A DNA stretch of 64,000 nt, from positions 35,001 through 99,000 of the forward strand of contig NC_071354.1 in NCBI RefSeq assembly GCF_943734655.1. Direction: 5' to 3'. A program made the translations under genes and the position numbers. This document shows, in pieces, positions 23,525-36,168 of this stretch. This DNA is from Sabethes cyaneus (Eukaryota > Arthropoda > Insecta > Diptera > Culicidae). Under the pieces are notes generated by a model. The model made no database searches and had not been told where the DNA came from. It saw nothing but the letters and a program-made list of their open reading frames with translations. How positions within the stretch are numbered: the first letter of the stretch is position 1; each line of letters begins with the position of its first letter.

Positions 23525-24877
23525 GGTTAATTTGGGGAAATTTGGATACCCTAACGAAATCACCTATTATCCCAAAATCTATGCATCAAATTTCAAAAAA
23601 GTTAAATCGTATACTGAGATTTACTTGTTTTCTGTTTACCAGCGGAGTTTACCAATTGCATCTAGCTTTGTTTTGCTAAAATAGGTTAAAATAGAAATAA
23701 TGATTTTTTGGCATCAAAATTTTGTTTGGGGTAATATGGACACCCACTGGGGTGAAATGGACAATGTGTAAAAAACGGTTGTTTTTAACGAAATAACATA
23801 CTTAGGCTCATAGCAGATAACTTAGGAACATATATTAACTAGTAATAGTGTTTCGAGCTCAATTCCGTCTATCTGAGGGGAAGAGCCAGTTCATAAGTTA
23901 TACCAATATCACTTTAGCTTTTTCGCAAGTAAACAAAACCATACTTCGATGAATCTAGATCTTATTTAAAGGCTTATTCGACATTTGTTATGCAATTGCT
24001 CCTTCATTAGTTCCTGGTGGCTCAGAGAGGATGGTCAAACATAAAGCTGAAGATATATTGACAGTTCGACATATCGATTGGGATAAAATAGTTACGATAA
24101 CAAAATGAATGTGACATTGCATTTTGCACAACCATAGACATTCAGGGATTAGCCCCGAGTGCCTCAAAAATCACAAATTTTAATATGAACCGGAGTATGA
24201 GGGAAAATGACCAGAGAAATATTTCGTTCAGTTAGTTCTCAAACACATCGAAACCCGATTATTAAAATCCCTGACTTTTGATGCGAATGTTAGCCTTTGA
24301 CGATTGGCGGGATTGCAAATACTCTTAAATACTCAAAACCCATTCTTGATTGTCTATAATGATCTTTTCGGTGGATTCTTGTTTTAACATCACATGCACA
24401 TCTTTTTTGTACTTTTACGGTATCTAGAATTAATGAGACCGAAGAAATGGTTTAAAATCAACTGGACCATTTCACCCAAAAAAACTGTCCATTTCACCCC
24501 ACACAGCATACAACAATATGAGTTTAAAACTTGGATTTATGTTTATACAATCTAGCTATAATTTTCTATCAAACAGTCTCTCTTATGTAGCCAAACAGAA
24601 CTGCACTGCACAATAATTTGAAAAGTTTGTTAAATCACTGGAAAAACCTTAAAACCTAGAGCATCAAAATTACATTTGGTGTCGTTTTAGGCGTTGTTTT
24701 GTTTACATTTACATTTCGCAAAACCTGTCAAAGTAAGGCCCAATTTTTTTACGTTAATAACGGTGTAAGAAGATAAGGAAGAAGTTGAGAATTGTTTGAA
24801 TGCAGAGAAACTCCTACTTTCCGAGAAAAAGTACCTGTCCATTTTACCCCAGGTGTCCAAATCACCCCAAACGACCC
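23525..24877. mobile_element. TA-flanked MITE, 1353 bp
   Basis: Inverted ends GGTTAATTTGGGGAAATTTG and (reverse complement of the right) GGTCGTTTGGGGTGATTTGG are bordered by TA at 23523-23524 and 24878-24879. Copies of the word GGGGTGAAATGGACA occur inside near 23751, 24473, 24489 and 24836, facing inward. This repeats the architecture of the MITE at 162-1481 with a different motif. No ORF of note. Confidence 0.72.
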
Positions 24878-24879
24878 TA

Positions 24880-25750
24880 CACTTTTTGCGGTGAATATTT
24901 TAGGAGTCTTCACGACCGGCCTACTTTCGGCGTTTTTGGTCCCTCTTATTTGTTGTTGTAGGGGGCTTTCTACATCGAGTGAGTCAAGTTGTCGTATGTG
25001 GACAACCCAGCAAATAGACTGAAGTAAAAGAAACGGACGGAATTTTCTATCTCCCGTGACTAACTTCATTAAATTTGCTATGTGTGCACGCCATAAACTG
25101 AGAGCGATGTGGAAATAGAAGTTTGATAATGTATTCGCTGTGAGTATGGATCCACCACAGAAAGACAGATGTAACTTTTGACACTATGACAAATATGCAC
25201 TGAGAAAAGTTTTCGTTTAGTTTTTATGCGTCCCACACATAGATTTTTGCAATATACTTTACGTGCCAAAGAGTTATCATTTATGCGTCCACAAACCACA
25301 ATCTCTTACTCGTTTTGTTTTCGTTTGCATATATGCCTTTCTGTAGGTTCATGCTTCTAATGTTCTTCAACTGTTTACGCAGATTTGAACGAAAAAAGTC
25401 GAATGAAAAGGTAGATCAACTTTGTTGCAATAAGCATTTTTGACGATGATTTTGCACGTGTATTGCATGAAAGCTCATGCAATGTTATCATTTCGAGTTA
25501 TTCGCCTCACTCAAAGGTTAGTAGCGGAACCAGGAACCATTTCGAGGTACGCTTTTTGTATATGGGAGCTGTCGGTATGTTACCCGGGTATGAAATGGGG
25601 AAGGCAAGTAGAAAAAAGCGCCCAACATAGCTCTAGCCATCCCAAGCCCCTACCTAGCGCCTCTACGTGACCATTCCTGGAAATACTTCAATTTGTATAA
25701 TTGAGTAGCCAAGCTAGGAGGTGCGGGGTCGTGCGGTTTTCAGTTCCTAA
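24880..25750. other. No recognised feature
   Basis: The sequence is intronic and AT-rich, with no match to the window's repeat families and no supported reading frame. Confidence 0.4.
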
Positions 25751-25756
25751 CCTTAC

Positions 25757-26888
25757 AAATGTTGTTTAACTAACGTATATTCTTCAACTAACTTATTGTG
25801 AGCAAAATGTCATAATTATTCAATGCATTAATAATTTAAATTGTTGGGAAAACGCATGCAGCAAAACTATCAGCCAATGTAAAATGTTTAAAATGTATCC
25901 GTCTGCTGGTAGCCGAGTAATTCGGAGTCAAAATTAGGGTATTCTTTATAATCAAAGTTCTACAGTTCCTAAACAAGCAAACGTACAGGTATACTATTTT
26001 CAGCAAAGTTGTGTATTTTTACTATTTGTACAATTTTGTAGTACATGAAAAAGTCATGCAACAATTACAAAAAGAGCAAAAATAAAAAAAACTGATTTTA
26101 CAAATTCATATACAATAAATAAGATTTTTCTATCTTCGCTGCAGAGATAGAAGGTTACTGTCTTCAGCAAAATTTCTTGTAATAATATGCTCTATAACTT
26201 TGCAGAACACATCAATGTGTTATATTGACACTGAAAAAAAAAATTTTTTTATTTCACTTTTAGGGGGATTAATCAAAATTTAAATCCCACCAGACGATAG
26301 AGCTTTCAATTTCTAGAAACGCTTCCAAAGGTTAGATAAATCTAAAACCAAGTTTTCCTAGTCAAAACTCTAGTGCACACGTTTTCTTCGGTTTGTGGTT
26401 ATTTGGCGCGCGAGTAACCGTGTTACAAAAGTTGGCGCGAGTGTTCGAGGGTTAATATCTTTTGATCGGTAGAACCAATTCTTATGAAATTTTGCATATA
26501 CATTCGTAGTGTGAAAACCTCTCGTTTGATATTAAAATAATTGAAATTAGGTAAATTATCTTGGTATAAATCATTATAAATTATTGTTAATTTTGGTGTG
26601 GTGTATACGATTGCTCATAACTTTCAAATTAAACGTCCAATCAAAAAATCATTCAATAGTGATCTATTAGGATATATTATCTTTCAAATGAGGCTAATAG
26701 CGCATAAATCGGTTTGGCCATCTCTAAGAAACAGGCGATAATTATTACCTTGTCAAAACAGGTTTTTTAAGCATAACTTTTAAACTACTTGTTTGTTTTC
26801 AATTAAAAATTCCTGAACAATTTAACTTTAATAAGGGCTTTCATTTGATACTAAGATCGTTGAAATTGGTCATGTAGTTCCGGAGAAA
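25757..26888 (-). mobile_element. H family element, inverted, truncated at both ends
   Basis: It aligns in reverse orientation with about 47310-48530 of the complete copy. Landmarks are AATATACGTTAGTT-like (here AACTAACGTATATTCTTCAA), the CAGCAAAACTATCAGCCAAT block, GCGCGCGAGTAACC and the CCTCTCGTTTGATATT block. The (TG)n region and both termini are missing. It abuts a LINE fragment on the right. Confidence 0.75.
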
Positions 26889-27014
26889 CCCGTGTCTACG
26901 CGGGTCGTTTCGGTTTGCCGAAAACGATACGAGAGAGCGCTCGTTTGTGATCCCCTCCCTCGTCCCTACACATGTCAGGTTTACGAGACGCAACGGAAGT
27001 TAATTTAGGAGTGC

Positions 27015-27985
27015 CTACAAACGATAACAGCATGCCGGCTCCCGCTCTCGAAGAGATTCAGCGAGGAATCGGTTAGCTGAAGAATAATAGAGTCGCCGGA
27101 AAGGGCCGACTCCCGGCCAATCTCCTCAAATATGGTCAAGAACCGCTAGCAATGGCACTTCACTGGATAATTTCAAATTTGGGAGGAGGAGAAACTACTG
27201 GAGGTATGGTCTGTTCCATCTGCAAAAAGGGCGATCAGTTAGATTGCTGTAGGGGGAAGTCCATCAGCGTCGGACAGCTCTCAATACCGGACACTTCTGA
27301 TTTTCAAAAAAGTCCAAAAACTAGCATGTGTGATTTAATATGTCAAAATCATTCATGAAAACAGACATTTGTCTGTTTTTATCTACCGCCGAACGAATTT
27401 AATGTTTCGGCTAATTTTCGGATTAGCATTAAAGCATAATTCGGTCGGATCAAGTTTTATTTTTCATGCATAAAATATCTTTCATTAAATATTTTCCAAG
27501 CTCCATAGTTCATTTTTCCACAAAGATTCGTTAAAAAATATAGATTGTACTCAGTCATTCTCGTCACCCAGTACCGGACACCGAGGCGTCCCCCTATACC
27601 GGACAGCAAAATGCTTTACTTGGTTCAGTCAAATTCTTGAATGAAATCAAGATTTTGCAAAAAAACAGATTGAGAAGAAATAAAACATCACATATACCTA
27701 ACCAGTTATCTTAAGTATGAAAAAACAAGGACACCAGTTGATGACCAATTTTTCGAAGAAAACAGAGAAGCTTCGATGTACTGCATAAAAAACTGTTTTT
27801 CAAAGCAATTTTTCAAATATCTTTAGTCAACAAATATGCAAGCAATAAGAGGATTTTATATAGGTATGTCAAAATCCTTAGGTGTCCGGTAATGGAGGAC
27901 TTACCTCTAATTACCGTGGCATTACGTCGACGCCGTCAACAAGGTGCTCTCCCAGTTTTTGATGCTTTGTTATGGAAAGTTTCTG
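27015..27985 (+). pseudogene. LINE reverse-transcriptase fragment split by a MITE
   Basis: Frames before 27286 read APALEEIQRGIG, stop, LKNNRVAGKGRLPANLLKYG, MALHWIISNL and VCSICKKGDQLDC. After the MITE (27287-27889), NYRGIT and VNKVLSQFLMLCYG follow, which is the next RT motif in order. Frameshifts and stops are present. The motif set is that of a non-LTR RT, of a different lineage from the LINE at 14686-17725 by wording. Confidence 0.7.
27287..27889. mobile_element. TA-flanked MITE, 603 bp, inserted in a LINE fragment
   Basis: Ends CCGGACAC and GTGTCCGG are flanked by TA at 27285-27286 and 27890-27891. The inverted similarity extends to about 20 bp (CCGGACACTTCTGATTTT against CCGGACACCTAAGGATTTT). 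The terminal word recurs internally in both half-orientations near 27573-27604 (ACCGGACACC, ACCGGACAGC). The RT motif order resumes across the insertion, supporting the boundaries. Confidence 0.75.
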
Positions 27986-27989
27986 GTGA

Positions 27990-28915
27990 TAATTGCTTGC
28001 AAGTTATTTGTTCCGTTATCAGTAAATGCGGCTCAGGCGGCACATTCTACACATTCTATATTCTACATAAAGGAAGATTTGTGACTCTTGATTTGATCTT
28101 AGACATGGAACTCGTTAGAGAAATTTCTTTGTATCTTACTTTGTCAAAAAAGCGTGCGGCTCAAAACTGGAAAATTATGATCCATTAATGATTTGCTTGC
28201 GTGTTAGAAAACACATATTGTTTTTAGAACTATACCGCTGAAAAAGATATAGAATTACATAATAAGCATCACGCAATTGCTAGCAACGTCGAATTTACTG
28301 TAGCACCGTGTAACAAGCAGCGCATTATCTCAATGTTTATTACGATATATGATCTAGGTACGAAGTACGCAAACAGACAGATATTCTACTCCTTCTGCAG
28401 TCTTCCATCCCACCCACTACTATGTACAAAATGGATTGTTTTTCTTGCCTCGCATATGTTGCAAAGTTGATTTTTCTACTCAGCTTTTTTCTAACTGGAT
28501 GAGCTAAGCTTGATTTTATTTGTCATCAACGGTTTCACTTTAGGGCTTGAGCGCTGCCGGCCGAGATTGTAAGACAAAACTTTAAATGCTTTGTAATTGA
28601 AACCTTCTATTGGAACTCCGCTTGTTGGTGTTTAAAGTAGCGATGTTATTTGAGCTCCAACTTAACTGTTGGTTATTTCAGTCTTATAACGTGTATTACC
28701 GTTGAAGGCCAGTAGGATGGTGTCCGATTTCCCACAATTTCATTCATGCGCGTAAGAAGCGTGTAATTTGTTAATTTTTGATTAGAGTAGAGGTTACAGT
28801 TGTTATAAAAAGTAAGTTTGCTTACGAAAGGCACGTAGAAATTGACAGATTAAAAGATTTGCTGAGGTATATTTGATTTACTATAAAAAACAAGGTTCAT
28901 ATGATAAACGCCTTG
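27990..28915. other. No recognised feature
   Basis: Intronic, AT-rich DNA. Apart from the LINE scrap at its left edge I see no repeat, no RNA gene and no defensible exon. Confidence 0.4.
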
Positions 28916-28970
28916 GAAAAACTCGATTTAATTCACATTCTGGTGAGAGGAACTTTTATTATACCATTTT
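28916..28970 (-). repeat. Diverged 3' end of an H-type element, inverted
   Basis: ACTCGATTTAATTCAC, GGTGAGAGGAACTTTTATTA and TACCATTTTAC are a mutated reverse complement of the H 3' terminus (CCCGATTTAATCCAC, then GGTGAAAGGAACC, then TTTGTTATAC). It is the only H trace on the left side of the giant (TG)n tract and has the opposite orientation to the H-like sequence on its right. Confidence 0.5.
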
Positions 28971-29225
28971 ACTTATTATTTGAGATAGAACGATTAATAA
29001 ATATCACAAACCGCATTATAATACCTCTCTCAGAAATTATAACTTAAAAATGGGCAACCCAAACACCAAATTAAAAAATTGGAATTTTCTGGAAAGGAAT
29101 AAGTTTACAAAATTCGAACAAAATCGGAGCCATGCGGATAACCCGGTATATCTACGATGTCTACTGGGGTGACATTCTGGGGTTTGGTTTAAGTGAGCAA
29201 CTGTCCGTTTTCCTGGATGTATTCG

Positions 29226-30540
<1,315 letters not shown>

Positions 30541-30761
30541 ATATAAGCATTAATTCAATGAAAAACATCACGCATTTTATTATTATTTGAAAATTACTGC
30601 TGAGATTTATCAAACGAAACCGAGTTATTTAAAATCGGACGGTTCATTCAAAAGTTATTCAAACTTTAACACTTAAGCACCGTATATTAAACCGTTAAAA
30701 CGTGTGAAATCAAAACATATCAATCAAATGTTGGTTGTATTCAATGTGTGTGATGTATGTG

Positions 30762-30763
<2 letters not shown>

Positions 30764-30797
<34 letters not shown>

Positions 30798-30910
30798 TGT
30801 ATGTATGTGTGTATGTATGTATGCGTGTATGTATGTATGTATGTATGTATGTATGTATGTATGTGTGTATGTATGTATGTATTGTATGTGTGTATGTATG
30901 TGTGTATGTG
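30764..30910. repeat. (ATGT)n microsatellite with ATGC and GTGT variants
   Basis: About 35 tetranucleotide units of GTAT phase, with scattered TGTG and GCGT changes. ORFs across it are repeat artefacts. Confidence 0.85.
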
Positions 30911-30974
30911 ATGACAATCTGCAATTTTTAAATTTGCATTGAGATTCAAGAGAAGTGGGAAACATGCCAATTGT

Positions 30975-31195
30975 CTGAAGTTTTTGAAGCCTCTTAGTGG
31001 AATACGAACTCTGAATTTAAGGAAAGATAAAACTTTTACCGACTAAATTCCAGTATTTAATATTTATTCGCGACAGATACGTATACGCTTTGAAATAAGA
31101 CACTGATGAAGCCTCACCGTCGTAGGCGAACTACGTATCTGTTGCAAATAAATATTAAATAGTGGGATTCGATCGAAAAGTTTTTCTTTTCTTTG
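30975..31195. mobile_element. Foldback element of the CGACAGATACGTAT family, diverged
   Basis: It begins after CCTCTTAGTGGAATACGAA. Its arm carries CTGAATTTAAGGAAAG, then CGACAGATACGTAT, with the inverse AACTACGTATCTG and TTTCTTTGATTTCAG at the right. The better preserved relative is at 41119-41398. Arms are about 100 bp. Confidence 0.6.
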
Positions 31196-31308
31196 ATTTC
31201 AGATTTCAATTGTCATTTTCTTCACTTGTCTAGTATAACAAAGGTAAAAATTAAGATTGATATGTTTGTAATATATTTTTACTTCACTTTACCCTATTGC
31301 TTGTAAGT

Positions 31309-31498
31309 ACCTTTGTTATAGTATAACAAAGGTACTTATAAGCAATAGGGTTCGACGAACTGAGCAATGTGTGTGTGTGTATGTGTGTGTGTGTGTGCGT
31401 GCGTGTGTGTGTGTGCGTGTGTGTGTGTGTGCGTGTGTGTGCGTGCGTGTGTGTGTGCGTGTGTGTGTGCGTGTGTGTGTGCGCGTGTGTGTGCGTGC

Positions 31499-31572
<74 letters not shown>

Positions 31573-32175
31573 ATGTGTGTAACGCTGTTTTTAGTCGCCT
31601 GTTTCTTGGAGATGGCTGAACCGATTCGTTTGCTTCTACGCTTATTTGAAAGGTGTTATCACCTTGTAGATCACTATTGAATTGTTTTGCGGTCTGACAT
31701 TTTGTTTAAAAGTTATAAGCAAAAATGTAAAAACTACGTGACATGATTTTCTTCGGAACCGGTCAACCGATTTCAATAATTTTAGTGACAAACGAAAGCT
31801 CTTGCTACTGCAAATTTTTTGGGCGCAAACAATCAAGCGGTTCAAAAGTTATGCTTAAAAGTGTGCTATTTCAAGGTGTCAATTAGTCGAACGTTTCTCA
31901 GAGATGGCCAAACCGATTAATGCACTATTTTTCTCATTTGGTAGGTAATATAGCCTCATAGATCACTATTGATTTGTTTTTTAATTAGATGTAGAATTTG
32001 AAAGTTATGAGCAGTAGTGTACAGCAAAATAAAATTTACAATTATTCATAACGATTTTAACCAGATAATTAATAAGATTTCAATTATCTTAGTATCAAAC
32101 GACAGGTCTTAACGCTGTGAACATATCTGCTAAATCTTATTAGAATTGGCCTTACCCGTCAAAAGTTATTTGAAC
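31309..32175 (+). mobile_element. H family element, 3' truncated, with (TG)n tract
   Basis: A terminal hairpin (ACCTTTGTTATAG then AACAAAGGT) lies inside a larger palindrome of about 30-base arms (CCCTATTGCTTGTAAGTACC answered by GGTACTTATAAGCAATAGGG, 31292-31351). A degenerate TG/CG tract of about 205 bp follows (31364-31571), then GGAGATGGCTGAACCGATTC and the usual middle of the family, ending near CCGTCAAAAGTTATT. The segment GTTTAGGAATTGG ... GGAGGGCC of other copies is missing. Confidence 0.7.
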
Positions 32176-32179
32176 AACA

Positions 32180-33010
32180 TTGATGAAATTATTTAACCAA
32201 ACTTTACTGATATGAACCGAATAGAAAAAAAACGCGATCATGTGCTCCGCGCAAAAATGCTCAATTTTCTAGTGTACATAGTGACTATTTACCTCTTACG
32301 AAACGAAACACGTAAGATCAAAATAGAAACAATATTATTCGACTAGGTTGACCCGTCGTGCCTAGCCACGATACCAAAACCTTTGAAAATGTAATATGGT
32401 TGACAATTCAATAGCACGTAAAATTTATAAGTGAACTAGTTTTAAAATTGACAACCTTCTATTAATTTAAATACGTGTTATCTACAAACGAAGCAAACGG
32501 CGCTTAGATAAAAGATTAAAAATCTACCAATTGTGAGGAACGTGCTGCTCGAAAGACAACATTTTGAAAAAGTACTCAATTTTAGAACCGAGACAAAATT
32601 TAGATTCGGTCTCGCCAAAACAATGATTGCAGAAAATATTGATAGCATTATACCGGGGAGACGTCTGCTGTCTAATACGCTGCAACTCGTTGGACCACAT
32701 CTACAAAAACATCCTTCGTTTTAGTAAACCGGACAAACTCTTGGATTAGTTATTTGCTTGAAATCGGGTCAATGCAATACAAAATCTTGGTATATTGGAT
32801 ATTTCGACTTTTTGTGACCCAGCCACTAAAAAAATTAGAATACTTTTAAAATATTTTACAGTAAATATCCAAGGCTACTTCTACTGAATTCTTAAAGTTA
32901 GAACCTAAATTTGCGGACTTCAATATTTATGTTACTTTATATTGAGATATTTCAGGTCGCCTTCGTAAATCAACTTAGCAACAAAATCATGGAACAACAG
33001 GTTCCACATA
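32180..33010. other. No recognised feature
   Basis: AT-rich intronic DNA. A word GAACGTGCTGCTCGA at 32538-32552 also occurs at 22879-22893, so a low-copy old repeat may be present. No exon is supported. Confidence 0.35.
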
Positions 33011-33012
33011 TA

Positions 33013-33556
33013 GGGTAGACGATCCATTAGTTGCGCCACTAAGCACAATATAACTTCATTTTTCTTGTTTATTGAGGTACATGCTTCAATTAATGCTTGT
33101 GGGATATAAATTTATCATATACAAGGTATTTGTCACAAGGCAAGACAATTGCTTTCGTTGTACGAGAAGCTTTATAAAGAAAAAATGAATTATCTGATTC
33201 AATTATATTGTACCAACTGTTGCGCTAATGTTTCCTTAATTAAGTTTGATGTTCCTTTAATTGTGTTATTCCATATACATTGCTAGGTTGCTAAGTGAAA
33301 AAACATCGTAGCAAAACTATAGATGAGCGCCTATAGTTGTGCGCTCCAACTGCGCGTTAGATTTTGGAAAATTGGCATTTTAGCAAATAATGCTTTAATT
33401 TTAAATGGTGTAGTTTAACTACCAATACTTTTAAAACCTGTTTTATATAATGAATGTAATTGTTTTATCTAAAATGCTACGGTGACGACAATATGCATTA
33501 ATAATGAATAGTAGCGCAACTATTGGTACTACCACAACTATTGGATAAACTACCCT
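33013..33556. mobile_element. TA-flanked MITE, 544 bp
   Basis: Ends GGGTAGACGATCCATTAGTT and (reverse complement of the right) GGGTAGTTTATCCAATAGTT are bordered by TA at 33011-33012 and 33557-33558. The word GTTGCGC recurs inside, near 33032, 33220 and (inverted) 33511, with GTGCGCTCC and TGCGCG in the middle. It shows the same repeat-of-terminal-motif architecture as the other TA elements here. Confidence 0.7.
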
Positions 33557-33558
33557 AC

Positions 33559-34170
33559 CACTTTTTGATGATTTTTTTTTATCATTAAAGTATGAATTTG
33601 TCCTTGATAAAACTTCAGACTGTTTAAGAAAACACGTTACATCATGTCTGTATGATTCAGATATCATACCTCACCTGGCTCTTGAAGGGTTTTAGCTTCG
33701 ATTCTCGTAGGAACTCCGGAAGAAGTCAATGTAGGTATAAAGATGCTCAACGGGATATGCGTTTTCGCGTTTTATATTGGGTATGCGCTACTTTGACAGC
33801 TTCTGATAATAAATTATAGCCTGATTAATTCGTAGGCTATCGTTGTTATCACGTGCTAAATCACACGCTTAGAATGCTCCATGAATCTCAAACGGTTGAT
33901 GTTTGCTACAAATCTTATTGTTTTAAAACCCAATTTTTTTGTTCAACCGTAGAGTTGTTAGAATTAGTATTGCATTATGTGGCAACCTATCAAATTACTG
34001 ATTTCAAACACCCACCCACACACTGCTGAAATCATTGTTTCCTTCACTACGCGTGTTGTAGAGCAGAAATTTTTTCATTTAACAGCTTGCTTGGATCTAG
34101 CGTTACAGTCAGACAAAAGGAACTAAATATATTAAAAAAATAATAATAAAATACTGATTTAAAAGTTATT
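33559..34170. other. No recognised feature
   Basis: AT-rich DNA between a MITE and a composite foldback element. No coding frame, RNA gene or repeat match seen. Confidence 0.35.
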
Positions 34171-34172
34171 AT

Positions 34173-35615
34173 GTTGAGTGTCTTAGCAGAATCTCGAATA
34201 CGAGTCAAGTTAGGAAGGTTTTCCGTTTTATTCTACTAAAAATTATACTACACAATTTTCACCTTAAGGATAATTATAAAATTCCACTTTACTATAATTA
34301 CACTATAACTATAACATAGCCAAACCGGCTAGGGGCTCCGTAGCCGCAAGGTTACCGAGTCTGCTTTGACAAGCGAGTGGTCGTGGGTTCGAATCTTAGT
34401 AGAATCAAGCCATTCGATGTCAAGTGACTAGCATGGGTTTATTCTCAGGCCCCTCCATATACCCTTCCTTCATGCTGAATTCTATATATTTACCCACTGG
34501 AGCCTCCTGACAGTGCAAATGTCCCTCCTATAGTTAAGTGCACTGGTCAGAGGTACGAATGAGTCCTCGCCAGGGACGGCTATAATATGGGATAGTACTG
34601 GCAGTGAGGAATAAGTGGATAAAGTAGATTAAGCTTTGAAGGAAGGGTAAACCCCAATACACGCAAGCACGCATAAAATTTAATAAGCATATCGCTCACT
34701 CAATAGCGATTATAGCAAAAAGAAATGCAGTGCAGGTCATACAGCAAACACCCGGGCGATATTACAATAGATCAACTATACTGGTCGCAGTAATGAGTCC
34801 ACGCATGAAAAATAAAATAGCCAAACCAGCCCTCCCTCACGTAAACAATTAAATTATACTACACAATGTTCACCTTAAAGATAATTACAAAATTCCATAG
34901 TTATAGTGTAATTATAGTATAGTGGAATTTTGTAATTATCTTTAAGGTGAACATTGTATAGTATAATTTTTAGTAGAATAAAACGGAAAACCTTCCTAAC
35001 TTGACTCGTAATAAAATAAGGCCATTGCAAATCATATTTAAAGTTTTTGTCACCCCCCCCCCCTTGGAAATTGGCTTGAAAAATCGGGGGGCAAAAAAAT
35101 AATTTATAGGATATAAGTCAAATTTCTTTTTTATAAAATCAATTGTCTGTGGGCTCTACAGTCTGAAAAACTCGAAAAATGAGTCTCCGAGTTGAATTAA
35201 CGCTTCTAGCACGAAACAGAAATGGAAATTCGAACAATGGAATTTCTAAAAATCGTCCAAAAAATTTTTGTTTTTGTCTTTTTTCGTATATTTTTGCATA
35301 GAAAATAATAACGTATATATTATAAGCAAGAATAGATTCGGTTTTCACGTTTAAACCCTTAATAAAAATTCTTAAAATCCATGTTTTTTTTGCTCGATTA
35401 AAAAATTCATTTTGTTTTTTTTTCGCCCCCCCCTTCAGTGGCCGAACACCGGAAGGACAAAAACTTTATAAAATATTTGTAATGGCCTAATATAATATAA
35501 TATGATATGATAATGTCCTATCTGTACATAGGTCTTTTTCTACAGATGAAATAATTCCGGTTTCAAAGGTGTTCAAGTTTCTGCTCTATTTTCGGATTCC
35601 ACTAAGACACTCAAC
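34173..35615. mobile_element. Composite foldback element with GTTGAGTGTCTTAG termini
   Basis: GTTGAGTGTCTTAGCAGAAT at the left is answered at 35615-35594 by GTTGAGTGTCTTAGTGGAAT on the other strand. Within it is a second near-perfect pair: TACGAGTCAAGTTAGGAAGG at 34199 and its exact inverse at 34990-35010, with arms of about 115 bp. A third small palindrome (34850-34975) lies inside the right arm. The loop holds a tRNA-derived SINE-like segment. The CTTAG(C/T)(A/G)GAAT word is shared with the foldbacks at 30975 and 41119. Confidence 0.65.
34325..34700 (+). mobile_element. tRNA-derived SINE-like segment inside a foldback
   Basis: GTAGCCGCAAGGTTACC resembles an RNA polymerase III A box, and GGTTCGAATCT 53 bases later is a perfect B box. 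The spacing is as in a tRNA, but no complete cloverleaf with a CCA-accepting stem can be folded, so it is not a tRNA gene. The downstream body runs to about TTAATAAGCATATCGC. Family name not assigned. Confidence 0.55.
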
Positions 35616-35767
35616 AAACGAATTGCAGTTCGAGTAGCAAGTTAGCTAAGACCTATAATATTACATTACGGATACACAATATAAAATGAGAAAAACACGC
35701 ACGAGTCTTATTTTGTCAATTCTGATGTGGTGTGATCATAATATTACAATTTCATAATTATCGTTAC

Positions 35768-35825
35768 CTGAAAAAATAGCGCGTAGCGTGAAATATCCTA
35801 AAAAAATCCATTTTTTCCTTAGCAT
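35768..35825 (-). CDS. Fas3: Fas3 alternative first coding exon A (signal peptide)
   Basis: The 58-base reading starts at ATG 35825 and encodes MLRKKWIFLGYFTLRAIFS plus one base before donor GTAACG. It has a basic start and hydrophobic core, and joins in phase 1 to exon 8179-8296 (VFTYAQQ), giving a plausible signal peptide with cleavage near TYA/Q. An in-frame ATG exists ten codons upstream, but only the chosen ATG aligns with the start in the duplicate. The match is by phase and context, since signal peptides are not conserved in sequence. Confidence 0.68.
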
Positions 35826-36160
35826 TTTATTTGATCTTAGTTTCATTACATTCATTTCGACTTCAGCTCACCATTAACGTCAATTATGTTTCGTTGTCCA
35901 CAAGAAACCAACCAATAAAATAAACAAAACACAAATTTTTACAGCTCCCATTTAATTTTTATTTTACTCGTGTTTACTCCTTATTATGCAGTTGTCACGG
36001 TTTGCTTTTTTATGTATTTTCTGTACAAAAAACTAACACCACAATTTTTATTCACAAAGTTCGCTTTCGCAGCTTCCTACTTGGCATCTTTCTAATCTCG
36101 CAATATTTTGTCGAATTATTTTAATTAAGCTCGAATAAGATGCACTCACGAGACACAAAA

Positions 36161-36168
36161 GATTTATA
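36161..36168 (-). promoter_or_regulatory. TATA-like element upstream of Fas3 first exon A
   Basis: On the minus strand TTAGTGTATAAATC lies about 340 bases before the ATG. The aligned position in the duplicate also has TTAGTGTACAAATA followed by TATAAAAG. Placement is by comparison of the two copies; no start site is proven. Confidence 0.35.

Noticed and set aside
34325..34400. Functional tRNA gene
   Set aside because: A- and B-box-like words exist, but a proper acceptor stem and anticodon arm do not fold; better read as SINE-derived.
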